A stretch of DNA of 64,000 nt from Chryseobacterium daecheongense (lineage in GTDB: Bacteria; Bacteroidota; Bacteroidia; Flavobacteriales; Weeksellaceae). A program made the position numbers and the translations under genes. The notes under the pieces are model-generated. The model ran no database searches. It worked only from the letters and a program-made list of their open reading frames with translations, and was not told the origin of the DNA. Numbering within the stretch: the first letter of the stretch is position 1; the number at the start of each line of letters is the position of its first letter. The stretch lies in the NCBI RefSeq assembly GCF_003729955.1, contig NZ_RJTX01000002.1, positions 682,001-746,000 on the forward strand. The letters run 5' to 3'. Shown piece by piece: positions 17,673-26,385 of the stretch.

Positions 17673-18518
17673 TTACCAGTCCCTCTTTTTCAAAATCCAG
17701 TAAGAGCCAAAAATAAAGATCACACTCCAAACGATACATGCAATTAAGCTTTCCGTAGGATAGGTGAATTCATATTTTAAGCCCATCATTTTTGCCAGAT
17801 TTAACCGGATCAGAGGATTCGGGATCAAATTAGACATACTTTCCAAAGGTAAAAGTTTTGTAAAGAAGAAAGAATTTTGGGCAACATCGATTCTCTGCTG
17901 TTGGGTTAAGCCCTGTAATCTTGTGAACGATTCTACTCCGATTAAGATGCTTTCCGTGATCCAGAAAACAAAAAATGCAAGGAAAACGAAAACAGATTTT
18001 CTCAGTAATACCGAAAGGAACATCAGGAAACAGAAGAATGTAAATAACTTCAGGAAGTAATTTCCTATGAAGAACATTTCTTCAAAAACTTTTGCAGAAT
18101 CTGTTACCTTGGAATATTTATATCCTAAGAACATGGTGATTACAAAGACAATTAAGGTAGAAATTATTGTGAATATAGTAATCGTTAGTAACTTAGAGCT
18201 AATAAATTCCTTTCTGCTCAATCCATCAATCGTATTCTGTTTAAACATCCTGTTGCTAAATTCCTGTGAAATGGAAAATACAATAATAAGCCCTAGGAAA
18301 ATCTTTAGCAAAGCCACGATCCATGTTGTAAAATTCCAGATTTCAGGGAAATTATAAATACCCTGTTCCTTTAAATTGATTGGATTTCCAAAAATTTTAA
18401 GATCTACCAATCCAATGAAAAGCAAAGCAATGAGAATAGCAAAATAAAGAATCGTGAAAACCTTGAATGGTCGGTAATTCAGGTTTTTATAATATTCGAG
18501 TTTTAATAATTTAAGCAT
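17673..18518 (-). CDS. ABC-2 type transporter permease
   Basis: This 281-residue membrane protein has about six hydrophobic segments, for example near 20-40, 60-85, 108-130, 155-195 and 255-275. It has the arginine-lysine entry typical of ABC-2 permeases (FSNRMFKQNTIDGLSRKEFI). Its first codons overlap the last 8 bases of the ATPase gene, so the two are translationally coupled and should form one exporter. The substrate is unknown. Gliding-related GldF-type permeases are longer and have a different context, so I do not use that name. Confidence 0.87.
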   Translation of the reverse strand: MLKLLKLEYYKNLNYRPFKVFTILYFAILIALLFIGLVDLKIFGNPINLKEQGIYNFPEIWNFTTWIVALLKIFLGLIIVFSISQEFSNRMFKQNTIDGLSRKEFISSKLLTITIFTIISTLIVFVITMFLGYKYSKVTDSAKVFEEMFFIGNYFLKLFTFFCFLMFLSVLLRKSVFVFLAFFVFWITESILIGVESFTRLQGLTQQQRIDVAQNSFFFTKLLPLESMSNLIPNPLIRLNLAKMMGLKYEFTYPTESLIACIVWSVIFIFGSYWILKKRDW

Positions 18519-19422
18519 GGTTATTCGTGTTTTTTACAAGTTCAAGGAATTGGGTTTCAAGAGACAGCTTTTTCTTCGTTAGATGCGAAAGAAAAATCCC
18601 TTTTTCAGCAAGCTTCTGATTTAATCCAGATGCAGAGATAGAAGCATCTTCACGGATCTGGGCCTTAATAATATCACCTTCCAAATGAACAGAAGTAAAC
18701 CATTGAAGTTCCTCCAGTACACTCAAAAGCTGTGTGTTGTTATCCGCCTTCAATTCAAAAAATCCTTTATTATTAGTCATTTCATCCACTCTTCCGCAGT
18801 AGATTGAATTTCCTTCTTTCAACACGATCACATGGCTGCAAATTTTTTCAATTTCATCCAACAGGTGGCTTGCAATAATGATAGTAATTCCCTGCTTGGC
18901 AATATTGCCGATGATTTCCCTAATCTGAATGATTCCTTCCGGATCCAGTCCATTCGTAGGCTCATCCAAAATGAGAACCTCCGGATTGTTAAGCATTGCA
19001 GAAGCGATGGCCAAACGTTGTTTCATTCCTAAAGAGTAGGTTTTGAAAGCATCTTTTTTTCTTTCAAAAAGTCCAACAGTTTTTAAAACTTCGTCGATTC
19101 TCTCATAAGGAGTGTCCTTAATTTCTGCCACGATTTTCAAGTTGGTTTCAGCACTTAAATAAGGATAAAAATTGGGCTGTTCAATAATGGCTCCTATTTT
19201 TTTCAGAGTGTCTGAATTTGTTCCTTTCTGCCCAAACCAGTACCAATCTCCTGCGGTAGGATTAATGGTGGAAAGCAGCATCCCGAATGTAGTGGATTTA
19301 CCACTTCCGTTAGGTCCGAGAAGACCATAAACATTCCCTTTCTCTACATCAAAAGATATATTGTTTACGGCAACTCTTTTGAATTTTTTAGTCAGATTTT
19401 TTACTGATAAAATTTTTTCCAT
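18511..19422 (-). CDS. ABC transporter ATP-binding protein
   Basis: The start at 19422 gives a normal 303-residue ATPase beginning MEKILSVKNLTKKF. An open extension to 19737 would run opposite to the AAA gene and its promoter, and is rejected. Walker A is GPNGSGKST (near residue 37), the signature YSLGMKQRLAIA, Walker B VLILDEPTNGLDPEG, and the switch histidine lies in IIIASHLLDEIEK. A C-terminal extension of about 80 residues follows, as in bacitracin or BcrA-type exporters. Repeated ATGTAA/TTACAT motifs at 19421-19455 surround the start and could be an operator. Confidence 0.92.
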   Translation of the reverse strand: MEKILSVKNLTKKFKRVAVNNISFDVEKGNVYGLLGPNGSGKSTTFGMLLSTINPTAGDWYWFGQKGTNSDTLKKIGAIIEQPNFYPYLSAETNLKIVAEIKDTPYERIDEVLKTVGLFERKKDAFKTYSLGMKQRLAIASAMLNNPEVLILDEPTNGLDPEGIIQIREIIGNIAKQGITIIIASHLLDEIEKICSHVIVLKEGNSIYCGRVDEMTNNKGFFELKADNNTQLLSVLEELQWFTSVHLEGDIIKAQIREDASISASGLNQKLAEKGIFLSHLTKKKLSLETQFLELVKNTNNHA

Positions 19423-19490
19423 GTAATTTGTTTTACATAGTAGTAGTCCATGTAAATCATAAAATGTTACAACATTCAGATTAAAATATT

Positions 19491-19498
19491 TAAATTTG
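19491..19498 (+). promoter_or_regulatory. -7 promoter element of the AAA gene
   Basis: TAAATTTG is an exact TAnnTTTG match 18 bases before the ATG at 19517. No clear -33 box is seen. Confidence 0.45.
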
Positions 19499-19516
19499 AT
19501 AGAACAATAGGTAATT

Positions 19517-20899
19517 ATGAAGTTAATTGAACTTGCCAAGGAATTAAAAATTTCAGCGGAAGCTATTAAAAGATTTATCCAGGATTTTGATCTTGAGTTG
19601 GGAGGCTGCATCAGTACCAATTTTGAGGTGACAGAAGACTTTGAAAAGTTTGCCCGTGAAAATGTGGATTTTTTAAAGTTATACGAAAAAGACCTCGATA
19701 AAAATAAAACACTGGAACAGATTGCAGAAACCATCAATCAACCTAAAGAAAAGATAGAAAAAGCCATCAAAGAAGATCATACCAATATTTTTGACAATGG
19801 ATTTTTCCGTTCCTCCATTTCAAGCTATGGAATTGATAATAAGCTGGGAGGGAATTATAAGTTCGTATATGATTATTTTGGGCATAAAACAAGCCTGCAG
19901 CATAGAGATTTTATCGGCTACAGAGATTTGTTTTTCTACATTTCTGGCGTGTTGGAACCTTTTTTAAATCCAAAACAGATTACAGATTGGGGAATTCATA
20001 AACCGGCGGGAATTATATTGTATGGACCACCGGGAAGCGGCAAAATCTTCTGGGCGAATAAAATTGCAGAAATTATAGGGTACCAGTTTAAGGAAGTGAA
20101 AAAACATTACCTGGGAACTTCATTTATAGATGGAAACAGAACTAATTTCAACGATTTTTTGGTCAGCATGATGCAGGAAGACAAAGTACTTCTTTTCCTG
20201 GAAGATTTTGATGAAATTATGATGGCAAGAAACGCGGAGACCAATGTGGCATCCTGTAACCTGGAAACCCAGGAAATTATCCTGCATTATATTGGTAAAT
20301 TCGAACAGGAAGATTTATTGATGGTAGGTTCTGCCAATTCCATTGCGGAAATAGATGAAGAAATTCTGGCTCCGGGGAGATTCGATGTAATGATTCCTGT
20401 TTTTCCACCTAATGCTTCGGAACGCTCTGAAATTATCCTGTATGCGATGACCAAAGAGCTTCAGGAAGACTCCTTACTATACACAATTCTTAAAAATAAT
20501 AAAGCGGATAAGATTCCTTTCTGGCACGGTGTTTCTTCACAGATGAAGGCTTTCAGCAATACCATGGTTATAGACTTTACCCAAAGTCTGAAAAAACGGA
20601 TCAAAAATCTTTATTCAAGAACGAGGAATGAAAAGCTGAAGATCGACCAGTCCCTGTTGAATGGAGCTTTAAGAGATGCAGCTGCAAAACTTACTGAAGA
20701 ATATCTTGACCAGATTGCAAGGTTCCTGAATGATGTGATCATTAATAATTATGACGATTTCAAAAACAGGGTAATTGCTTTAAAAAATGAGCTTGATGCT
20801 TATAAAGTGGTTGAAATGCCTCGGAGAGCTATCGGTTTCCAGCATAACGGTGAAGATGAGAATAATGAAAATGAACCCCAGAAAGACAGTTCTAAATAG
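19517..20899 (+). CDS. AAA-family protein with non-canonical Walker motifs
   Basis: This 460-residue protein starts with IF2-N-like helical repeats (KLIELAKELKISAEAIKRF, and a second near residue 75, KTLEQIAETINQPKEKIEKAI). An AAA domain follows at about 130-330. The P-loop reads GPPGSGKIF (near 170), with Ile in place of the usual Thr or Ser. The Walker B region reads LLFLEDFDEI (near 225), with ED where DE is expected. Sensor-1 (GSAN) and the APGRFD arginine-finger motif are intact. A helical C-terminus ends in an acidic Asn/Glu tail. It may bind ATP but hydrolyse it poorly. Neither neighbour suggests a role, and I do not know the family. Confidence 0.8.
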   Translation: MKLIELAKELKISAEAIKRFIQDFDLELGGCISTNFEVTEDFEKFARENVDFLKLYEKDLDKNKTLEQIAETINQPKEKIEKAIKEDHTNIFDNGFFRSSISSYGIDNKLGGNYKFVYDYFGHKTSLQHRDFIGYRDLFFYISGVLEPFLNPKQITDWGIHKPAGIILYGPPGSGKIFWANKIAEIIGYQFKEVKKHYLGTSFIDGNRTNFNDFLVSMMQEDKVLLFLEDFDEIMMARNAETNVASCNLETQEIILHYIGKFEQEDLLMVGSANSIAEIDEEILAPGRFDVMIPVFPPNASERSEIILYAMTKELQEDSLLYTILKNNKADKIPFWHGVSSQMKAFSNTMVIDFTQSLKKRIKNLYSRTRNEKLKIDQSLLNGALRDAAAKLTEEYLDQIARFLNDVIINNYDDFKNRVIALKNELDAYKVVEMPRRAIGFQHNGEDENNENEPQKDSSK

Positions 20900-20941
20900 T
20901 TTTTAATTGCTACTCCTTAAATTACTCATTACTCATCATTT

Positions 20942-22063
20942 ATGAACAGTATCTGGGAACTCGAAACTTTCTACAGGAAACGTGATATCATCATTGTAGG
21001 AGCCGGTTTTACCGGACTTTGGACTGCCGTTTCCATCAAGGAAAAATATCCTGAAAAATCTGTATTAATTATAGAAAGAAATGCAATTCCACTAGGTGCT
21101 TCTTCAAGAAATGCCGGTTTTGCATGCTTTGGAAGCCTTACTGAGGTGATCGCCGATTCACAAAAAATGGGCTGGGAAAAAACAAAGCAATTGGTAAAGA
21201 TGAGGTTGGAAGGATTGAAAAAAATTCAAAGCTATTTCAAGAATGAAGAAATTGATTTCGAATTGACCGGAGGCTACGAAATTCTAAATAACGATGAGCC
21301 TTTGCAGAAAATGGATGAAGTCAATCAAAAACTTTCAGCCATAACGGGACTTGATACAACATATTCTCTTGCACAGGACAAAATACAGCGGTTTGGATTA
21401 AGAAAATCCGAGTTTTTAATCGAAAACCCTTTGGAAGGATGCTTACATTCAGGAAAACTATTGCAAAAGCTTTTGGAAAAATGCCAGGAATTGAAGGTGG
21501 AATTTCTTTTCGGAACTGAAGTCAAAAATATTCTTGAAACTCCGGATACAATTGAAGTTCAACTCTCAGATACGCTTTCTGTTGATGCTAATCAGCTTAT
21601 TTATTGCACCAATGCTTTCAGCTCTAACTTTTTGGAAAAGGAAGAAATCATTCCTGCTCGTGGACAGATTCTTTTAACGGAACCTATTGAAAATTTAAAA
21701 CTGCGGGGAACATTTCATTATGACGAAGGATTTTATTATTTCAGAAATCTGGAAAACCGTGTTTTATTAGGGGGTGGGAGAAATCAGGATTTTACAACAG
21801 AAGAGACCACCGCTTTTGAAACCACAGCATTTTTACAGAGTCATTTGGAAAACTTCCTGAGAGAAGTCATTCTTCCTGGTCAGGATTTTAAAATTGCTCA
21901 TCGCTGGTCCGGAATTATGGCCATGGGATCAGAAAAAACTCCTATTATAAAACAACTTTCAGAAAGACAGTTCTGCGCGGTCCGACTTTCAGGAATGGGA
22001 GTGGCTTTAGCACCAAAAATAGGAGAGATTGTTACAGAAGTACTTTCAAATACACATGTATAA
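20942..22063 (+). CDS. FAD-dependent amino-acid-type oxidoreductase (DAO family)
   Basis: This 373-residue flavoprotein has the dinucleotide motif IIIVGAGFTGLWTAVSI near residue 16, and a second FAD-contacting motif, GASSRNAGFACFG, near 55. The C-terminal part has RWSGIMAMGSEKTPIIK and a final GMGVALAPKIGEIV. The DAO family oxidises primary or secondary amines such as amino acids or gamma-glutamylputrescine; the true substrate is not evident. Its last codons overlap the start of a small membrane protein gene by 8 bases, so those two are coupled. Confidence 0.85.
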   Translation: MNSIWELETFYRKRDIIIVGAGFTGLWTAVSIKEKYPEKSVLIIERNAIPLGASSRNAGFACFGSLTEVIADSQKMGWEKTKQLVKMRLEGLKKIQSYFKNEEIDFELTGGYEILNNDEPLQKMDEVNQKLSAITGLDTTYSLAQDKIQRFGLRKSEFLIENPLEGCLHSGKLLQKLLEKCQELKVEFLFGTEVKNILETPDTIEVQLSDTLSVDANQLIYCTNAFSSNFLEKEEIIPARGQILLTEPIENLKLRGTFHYDEGFYYFRNLENRVLLGGGRNQDFTTEETTAFETTAFLQSHLENFLREVILPGQDFKIAHRWSGIMAMGSEKTPIIKQLSERQFCAVRLSGMGVALAPKIGEIVTEVLSNTHV

Positions 22064-22358
22064 ATACACAATATTATTTTCTTTATTAGCAATTCCACTT
22101 GCTATTATAACGATATTTCTTGCAGGCGGCGGTCATGGAACTTATTTGCCCTTTCTTATATTTTTTCCTTTAGGTTTGTTAGGTACTGTTCTCGAGAATG
22201 AGATTACAACACTATTTATAGTCCTTGGAATATTGCAATTTCCTGTTTATGGTTTTGTGATGGATAAATTCGGTTTAAAAAAAGCTTGGCCTTTTCTTCT
22301 TGGTATTCATCTAATATTAATAGCAGTGATTTTTATTCTTAAAAATAATAATTTTTAG
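22056..22358 (+). CDS. small three-helix membrane protein
   Basis: I take ATG 22056 as the start. It overlaps the oxidoreductase stop in an ATGTATAA arrangement and gives MYKYTILFSLLAIPL, a clean first membrane helix; an upstream ATG at 22029 would lengthen the overlap. The product is about 100 residues with three hydrophobic segments (about 4-26, 30-60 and 75-95) and a glycine-rich GGGHG loop. No family is recognised. Confidence 0.68.
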   Translation: MYKYTILFSLLAIPLAIITIFLAGGGHGTYLPFLIFFPLGLLGTVLENEITTLFIVLGILQFPVYGFVMDKFGLKKAWPFLLGIHLILIAVIFILKNNNF

Positions 22359-22424
22359 AGTACACAATAATTTGCAAAAAACTGCTTTATCCGCTAAATC
22401 TGCGAGACATAAATTAAATATCAT

Positions 22425-22432
22425 TATTTTTG
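22425..22432 (+). promoter_or_regulatory. -7 promoter element of prfB
   Basis: TATTTTTG matches TAnnTTTG and ends 16 bases before the GTG start of prfB, giving a very short leader. The region just upstream (about 22393-22416) contains AAATCTGCGAGAC, which looks like a remnant of a dispersed repeat. Confidence 0.45.
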
Positions 22433-22448
22433 CAAAAAAGTAACATTC

Positions 22449-23561
22449 GTGATTAACAACGACCAGATAAAAGAAGTTCAGTCCAGGATTGAAGATTTAT
22501 ATAAATACCTTCAGATCGAGAAAAAGAAGATCGAAATCTCCAATGACGATGAGAAAACAGCGGCACCAGAATTTTGGGACAATCCGAAAGAAGCCGAAAC
22601 ATTTCTGAAACAGCTTCGTTCCAAGAAAAGATGGGTGGAAGACTATGAAGAGATCAACAGTCAGTTTGAAGACCTTCAGGTGTTAGCGGAATTTGCCAAA
22701 GAAGATCCGGATTCTGAAAAAGAATTGGATGAAACCTTTCCGCAGTTAGTAGAGAAAATTGAAGATTTAGAATTTAAAAATATGCTTTCCAACGAAGGTG
22801 ATGAGCTTTCTGCCGTATTGCAGATTACCGCCGGAGCAGGAGGAACGGAAAGCTGTGACTGGGCATCCATGCTGATGAGAATGTATACCATGTGGGCGGA
22901 AAAGCAAGGGTATAAGATCAGAGAACTTAACTTCCAGGAAGGCGATGTTGCCGGAGTAAAAACAGTAACGTTGGAAATTGACGGAGAATATGCCTTCGGA
23001 TATTTAAAAGGAGAGAACGGAGTTCACCGATTGGTAAGGATTTCACCTTTCGACAGTAATGCAAAACGTCATACGAGTTTCGTTTCCGTATATGTATATC
23101 CTTTGGTAGATGATACGATCGAGATCAATATTAATCCTGCTGATATTTCCTTTGAAACCATGCGAAGTTCCGGAGCAGGAGGACAGAATGTCAACAAGGT
23201 AGAAACTGCTGTACGTCTTCGCCACGCTCCTACAGGTATTATCATTGAAAACTCAGAATCCCGTTCCCAGCTTCAGAATAAAGAAAAGGCCATGCAGTTG
23301 CTTCGTTCAAGATTATATGAAATGGAGCTTGAAGAACGTATGAAAGCCAGAAACGAGATCGAAGCCAATAAGATGAAAATCGAGTGGGGAAGCCAGATCA
23401 GAAACTATGTGATGCACCCGTACAAACTGGTAAAAGATGTTCGTTCAGGCCATGAAACCTCGGATGTGGATTCCGTTATGAACGGAAATATCACTCCATT
23501 CCTGAAAGCATTTTTAATGGCAGACGGAACGGCAGTTTCAGATGACGATCTCGACCTATAG
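22449..23561 (+). CDS. prfB: peptide chain release factor 2
   Basis: RF2 ends translation at UAA and UGA. The 370-residue protein has the stop-recognition tripeptide SPF at 199-201 and the catalytic GGQ at 244-246 ([11 protein letters not shown]). The start is a GTG at 22449; an in-frame stop at 22410 rules out a longer form. In E. coli a UGA follows Leu25 and translation must shift frame. Here the aligned place is Leu21-Gln22 encoded CTT CAG, so the frame is continuous and this autoregulatory shift is absent. DedA follows in the same direction but has its own promoter. Confidence 0.96.
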   Translation: MINNDQIKEVQSRIEDLYKYLQIEKKKIEISNDDEKTAAPEFWDNPKEAETFLKQLRSKKRWVEDYEEINSQFEDLQVLAEFAKEDPDSEKELDETFPQLVEKIEDLEFKNMLSNEGDELSAVLQITAGAGGTESCDWASMLMRMYTMWAEKQGYKIRELNFQEGDVAGVKTVTLEIDGEYAFGYLKGENGVHRLVRISPFDSNAKRHTSFVSVYVYPLVDDTIEININPADISFETMRSSGAGGQNVNKVETAVRLRHAPTGIIIENSESRSQLQNKEKAMQLLRSRLYEMELEERMKARNEIEANKMKIEWGSQIRNYVMHPYKLVKDVRSGHETSDVDSVMNGNITPFLKAFLMADGTAVSDDDLDL

Positions 23562-23601
23562 AATATCATGACCTGAATTTGTTAAAAACTTATAATTAAT
23601 T

Positions 23602-23631
23602 TTTGTTTCAGGTTTTTTAGGCTTATTTTTG
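23602..23631 (+). promoter_or_regulatory. promoter of the DedA gene
   Basis: TTTG at 23602-23605 and TATTTTTG at 23624-23631 are separated by 18 bases, matching the Bacteroidota -33/-7 arrangement. The -7 box ends 16 bases before the ATG. Confidence 0.6.
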
Positions 23632-23647
23632 TTACTCATCAATATTT

Positions 23648-24343
23648 ATGGAAGATTTCAATAGTTGGAAGGATTTACTGAACCCTGAGTTTTATATCAA
23701 AATGGGTGGGTTCTGGCTTATTTTATTTATTATTTTCGCAGAGACAGGTCTTTTTGTAGGATTTTTTTTACCAGGAGACTCCTTATTATTTGTTTCTGGA
23801 ATTTATGCAGTAGAAATTGTCAAAGAAACTTTTGGTTCTACCGGAAGTGATTTTCTGGATACTACCATTTTGGCCGCATGTGTTTCTCTGGCAGCAATTA
23901 TTGGAAATGAAGTGGGATATTATTTCGGACTAAAAGCGGGACCTGCTTTATACAAAAGACAAGATACAACATTATTTAAAAAGAAATATCTTTATCAGGC
24001 TCATGATTTTTTTGAAAAACATGGTGCTTTAGCCGTTATTATGGCAAGATTTTTACCCGTAGTGAGAACTTTTACCCCTATTGTAGCCGGAATTGTAAAA
24101 ATGGATAAGAAAGAATTCCTTCGAGATAATATTATTGGTGCAGTTCTATGGTCGTTCTCTTTAATCTATGCAGGACATTATTTAGATAAAGTATTCAGAG
24201 ATGAGTTCGGAATTGAATTAAAATCCAAGCTGGAATATATCATTATTGTAATTGTATTGATAACAACGCTTCCTGTGATCATCAAATTCCTTTTCGGGAA
24301 AAAACAGGACTTCTCTAAATATGAAGATCAGGATTTTGAATAA
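23648..24343 (+). CDS. DedA-family membrane protein
   Basis: This 231-residue protein has the DedA (SNARE-associated) motifs FLPGDSLLFVSG near residue 40 and ARFLPVVRTFTPIVAGI near 135. Several membrane or re-entrant helices are visible, with a final one near 200-220. DedA proteins act in envelope homeostasis, and some members flip undecaprenyl phosphate or phospholipids across the inner membrane; the exact activity cannot be assigned. It is probably expressed from its own promoter and ends at a shared terminator. Confidence 0.9.
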   Translation: MEDFNSWKDLLNPEFYIKMGGFWLILFIIFAETGLFVGFFLPGDSLLFVSGIYAVEIVKETFGSTGSDFLDTTILAACVSLAAIIGNEVGYYFGLKAGPALYKRQDTTLFKKKYLYQAHDFFEKHGALAVIMARFLPVVRTFTPIVAGIVKMDKKEFLRDNIIGAVLWSFSLIYAGHYLDKVFRDEFGIELKSKLEYIIIVIVLITTLPVIIKFLFGKKQDFSKYEDQDFE

Positions 24344-24366
24344 TACCATCATACAAAATAAATAAC

Positions 24367-24397
24367 AACCTGCTTTCAAGCAGGTTATTTTTTTATC
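24367..24397. terminator. terminator between DedA and the esterase gene
   Basis: AACCTGCTT and AAGCAGGTT pair around TC. On the plus strand a run of seven T residues follows the next ATT. The right arm overlaps the stop codon of the minus-strand hydrolase. Confidence 0.85.
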
Positions 24398-25248
24398 CAG
24401 TCCAGAATATTCGGATAAATAATGCTGTCTCTTCTTCTTTTGCTGAAAAACCTTGGAGCATGACCTGCCCCTTCCATGAAAACCAGTTTATGCGGAACAT
24501 TCTGCTGAGCCAACGCAGAATCTAAGGAAAGTCCCTGTCTTTGATTCACCAAGAAATCCTTATTTCCCTGAAATAATAGAGTAGGAATATAGCTGATATT
24601 GGCAATAGGGCTCGCTTTCTGAAACTCTTCGGATAAGTTTTTACGGTTGAATTTTGTTCCCACAACTTTTTGAATGGTAGGGGAAGTGTATTTTGAATAG
24701 AATGAATCAAGATATTCTTTAGAAAAGAAATCCGTAGGTGCACTCAGAGAAATGATTTTTTTGATCTGATCAGCGTGTTGATATCCATAAAGCAATGCCA
24801 AATGCCCACCCGCACTTTCACCAAGGAGAATATAATTATTAGGCTGTAATTCCGCTTTTTGAGCCAATGAATTGAATTTTTCAATAACGGCTCCAATGTC
24901 CTCCAATTGCTGTTTGTAGGTGATTTTTTTGGAAACCAGGCGGTAATTCATATTAATACTCGGAATATTGTTTTTAAACAACATTTTCTGAATATGGATC
25001 ATGTGTTCTTTTCTTCCGTACTTCCATGCTCCGCCATGAACAATAAGAACTACGGGAGAATTTTCCGGGTAATCGGAAGGTAAGAAAACATCCATTTTCT
25101 GTCTCTTATGTTCTCCGTATTTTAAATTGTAAATCTTCTGTTCATTATTAGTTCCCACCCAAACCCTGAATCTGGAATTACAGGAGTTTAATATAAACCC
25201 GATACATCCTAAAACAAAAAAGTGATACCTGAGAACGAACCTTTTCAT
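24385..25248 (-). CDS. alpha/beta-hydrolase lipoprotein (esterase-like)
   Basis: This 287-residue protein has an N-terminal lipoprotein signal with lipobox LNSC (near residue 22). The fold is the hormone-sensitive-lipase or carboxylesterase type. The oxyanion motif is IVHGGAWKYG (near 90), the nucleophile elbow GESAGGHLAL (near 145), the acid probably the aspartate in FQGNKDFLV, and the histidine lies in EGAGHAPRF. It should act in the periplasm or on the inner face of the outer membrane on an ester substrate that is not evident. It is transcribed alone. Confidence 0.85.
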   Translation of the reverse strand: MKRFVLRYHFFVLGCIGFILNSCNSRFRVWVGTNNEQKIYNLKYGEHKRQKMDVFLPSDYPENSPVVLIVHGGAWKYGRKEHMIHIQKMLFKNNIPSINMNYRLVSKKITYKQQLEDIGAVIEKFNSLAQKAELQPNNYILLGESAGGHLALLYGYQHADQIKKIISLSAPTDFFSKEYLDSFYSKYTSPTIQKVVGTKFNRKNLSEEFQKASPIANISYIPTLLFQGNKDFLVNQRQGLSLDSALAQQNVPHKLVFMEGAGHAPRFFSKRRRDSIIYPNILDWIKK

Positions 25249-25355
25249 ACATTAAATTTAAACAAAAATAACTGCTTCAGCCATTACCCGAAGATGATTT
25301 TTTACCATTGTACAATTACATACCTTTTTCATATCCGGAAATCGGATTAAAACCT

Positions 25356-25363
25356 TATTTTTG
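25356..25363 (+). promoter_or_regulatory. -7 promoter element of the DUF808 gene
   Basis: TATTTTTG matches TAnnTTTG, 37 bases before the ATG. A -33 box is not clear. Confidence 0.4.
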
Positions 25364-25400
25364 CCGTACTTAACATTTATTAAAAAAATATTAAAATACT

Positions 25401-26282
25401 ATGGCATCTGGTTTTTTTGCGATTTTGGATGATATTGCCGCTTTAATGGATGATGTGGCGGTTACGAGTAAAATAGCAACTCAGAAAACGGCGGGGATTT
25501 TAGGTGATGATTTAGCTGTGAATGCAGAAAAAGCCACAGGCTTCCTTTCTTCCCGTGAATTACCGGTTTTATGGGCAATCACAAAAGGTTCATTCATCAA
25601 CAAGCTTATCATTCTTCCTATTGCCTTTCTGCTCAATTGGCTGTATAAGCCGGCAATTGAAATTATTTTGGTGCTTGGAGGGCTTTATCTTGCTTTTGAA
25701 GGAGTGGAAAAGATCATTGAATTTTTATTCCACCGTTCCAAGAAAGGACATGAAGTTATAGAAGAAAGCCAAATTGATGAGGATGAGCCGGATTCTGAAA
25801 AGACCAAGATAAAATCAGCTATTGCAACAGATTTTATCCTTTCCATAGAAATTGTAATCATCGCTTTAGGGACTGTTATCCAGGAAAACCATCCATTATT
25901 AACACAGATTCTTACCGTAACTTTTGTCTCATTCCTGGCAACTGTAGGAGTATATGGCATTGTTGCACTGATCGTAAGAATGGATGATGCAGGTTTCAAA
26001 CTGATCCGAAAAAGTAACGACAAAGGATTCTTCTCCAAATTAGGGCATTTATTAGTGAATGCATTGCCAATCATCATTAAGATTTTGGGAATTGTAGGAA
26101 CGCTTGCTTTAATTCTGGTTTCCGGAGGAATTTTTGCTCATAATATCGCATATCTTCACCATTTCCTTCCGACATGGCCTGATATGATCAAAGAATTTAC
26201 ATTCGGAATCATTGGAGGATTAATTGCTGTAGCGTTATTTACCATAGGTAAAAAGATCTATTCAGCGGTTATTCGTAAATAA
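25401..26282 (+). CDS. DUF808 (YedI-type) inner-membrane protein
   Basis: The 293 residues open with the conserved DUF808 start MASGFFAILDDIAALMDDVAV and KIATQKTAGILGDDLAVNAEKA. Six or so membrane segments follow from about residue 65 to 285, with an acidic cytoplasmic loop (about 115-140). The family is widespread but uncharacterised. It sits alone between an esterase and the dnaJ terminator, so context adds nothing. Confidence 0.88.
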   Translation: MASGFFAILDDIAALMDDVAVTSKIATQKTAGILGDDLAVNAEKATGFLSSRELPVLWAITKGSFINKLIILPIAFLLNWLYKPAIEIILVLGGLYLAFEGVEKIIEFLFHRSKKGHEVIEESQIDEDEPDSEKTKIKSAIATDFILSIEIVIIALGTVIQENHPLLTQILTVTFVSFLATVGVYGIVALIVRMDDAGFKLIRKSNDKGFFSKLGHLLVNALPIIIKILGIVGTLALILVSGGIFAHNIAYLHHFLPTWPDMIKEFTFGIIGGLIAVALFTIGKKIYSAVIRK

Positions 26283-26302
26283 ATATAAAGTATAACTATA
26301 AT

Positions 26303-26337
26303 AATTCGGCGCGGGAGCAAAGCTCCCGCGCCGAATT
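26303..26337. terminator. perfect GC-rich hairpin after the DUF808 gene
   Basis: A 16-base-pair perfect stem (26303-26318 with 26322-26337) has an AAA loop and an extremely GC-rich core. It lacks a proper T-run on either side, so it may be a degenerate terminator, an mRNA 3'-end stabiliser or a REP-like element. It is separate from the dnaJ terminator that follows. Confidence 0.55.
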
Positions 26338-26343
26338 TCAAGA

Positions 26344-26375
26344 AAAAAAGCGGATTATTAATAAGCCGCTTTTTT
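26344..26375. terminator. terminator of dnaJ (bidirectional form)
   Basis: AAAAAAGCGG and CCGCTTTTTT pair around a 12-base AT loop, giving a T-run on both strands. It lies 10 bases past the dnaJ stop. Confidence 0.85.
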
Positions 26376-26385
26376 AATTATATTC

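Noticed and set aside
19423-19737. N-terminal extension of the ABC ATPase
   Set aside because: It runs antisense over the AAA gene start and promoter, has no ATPase homology, and the ATG at 19422 gives a normal protein start.
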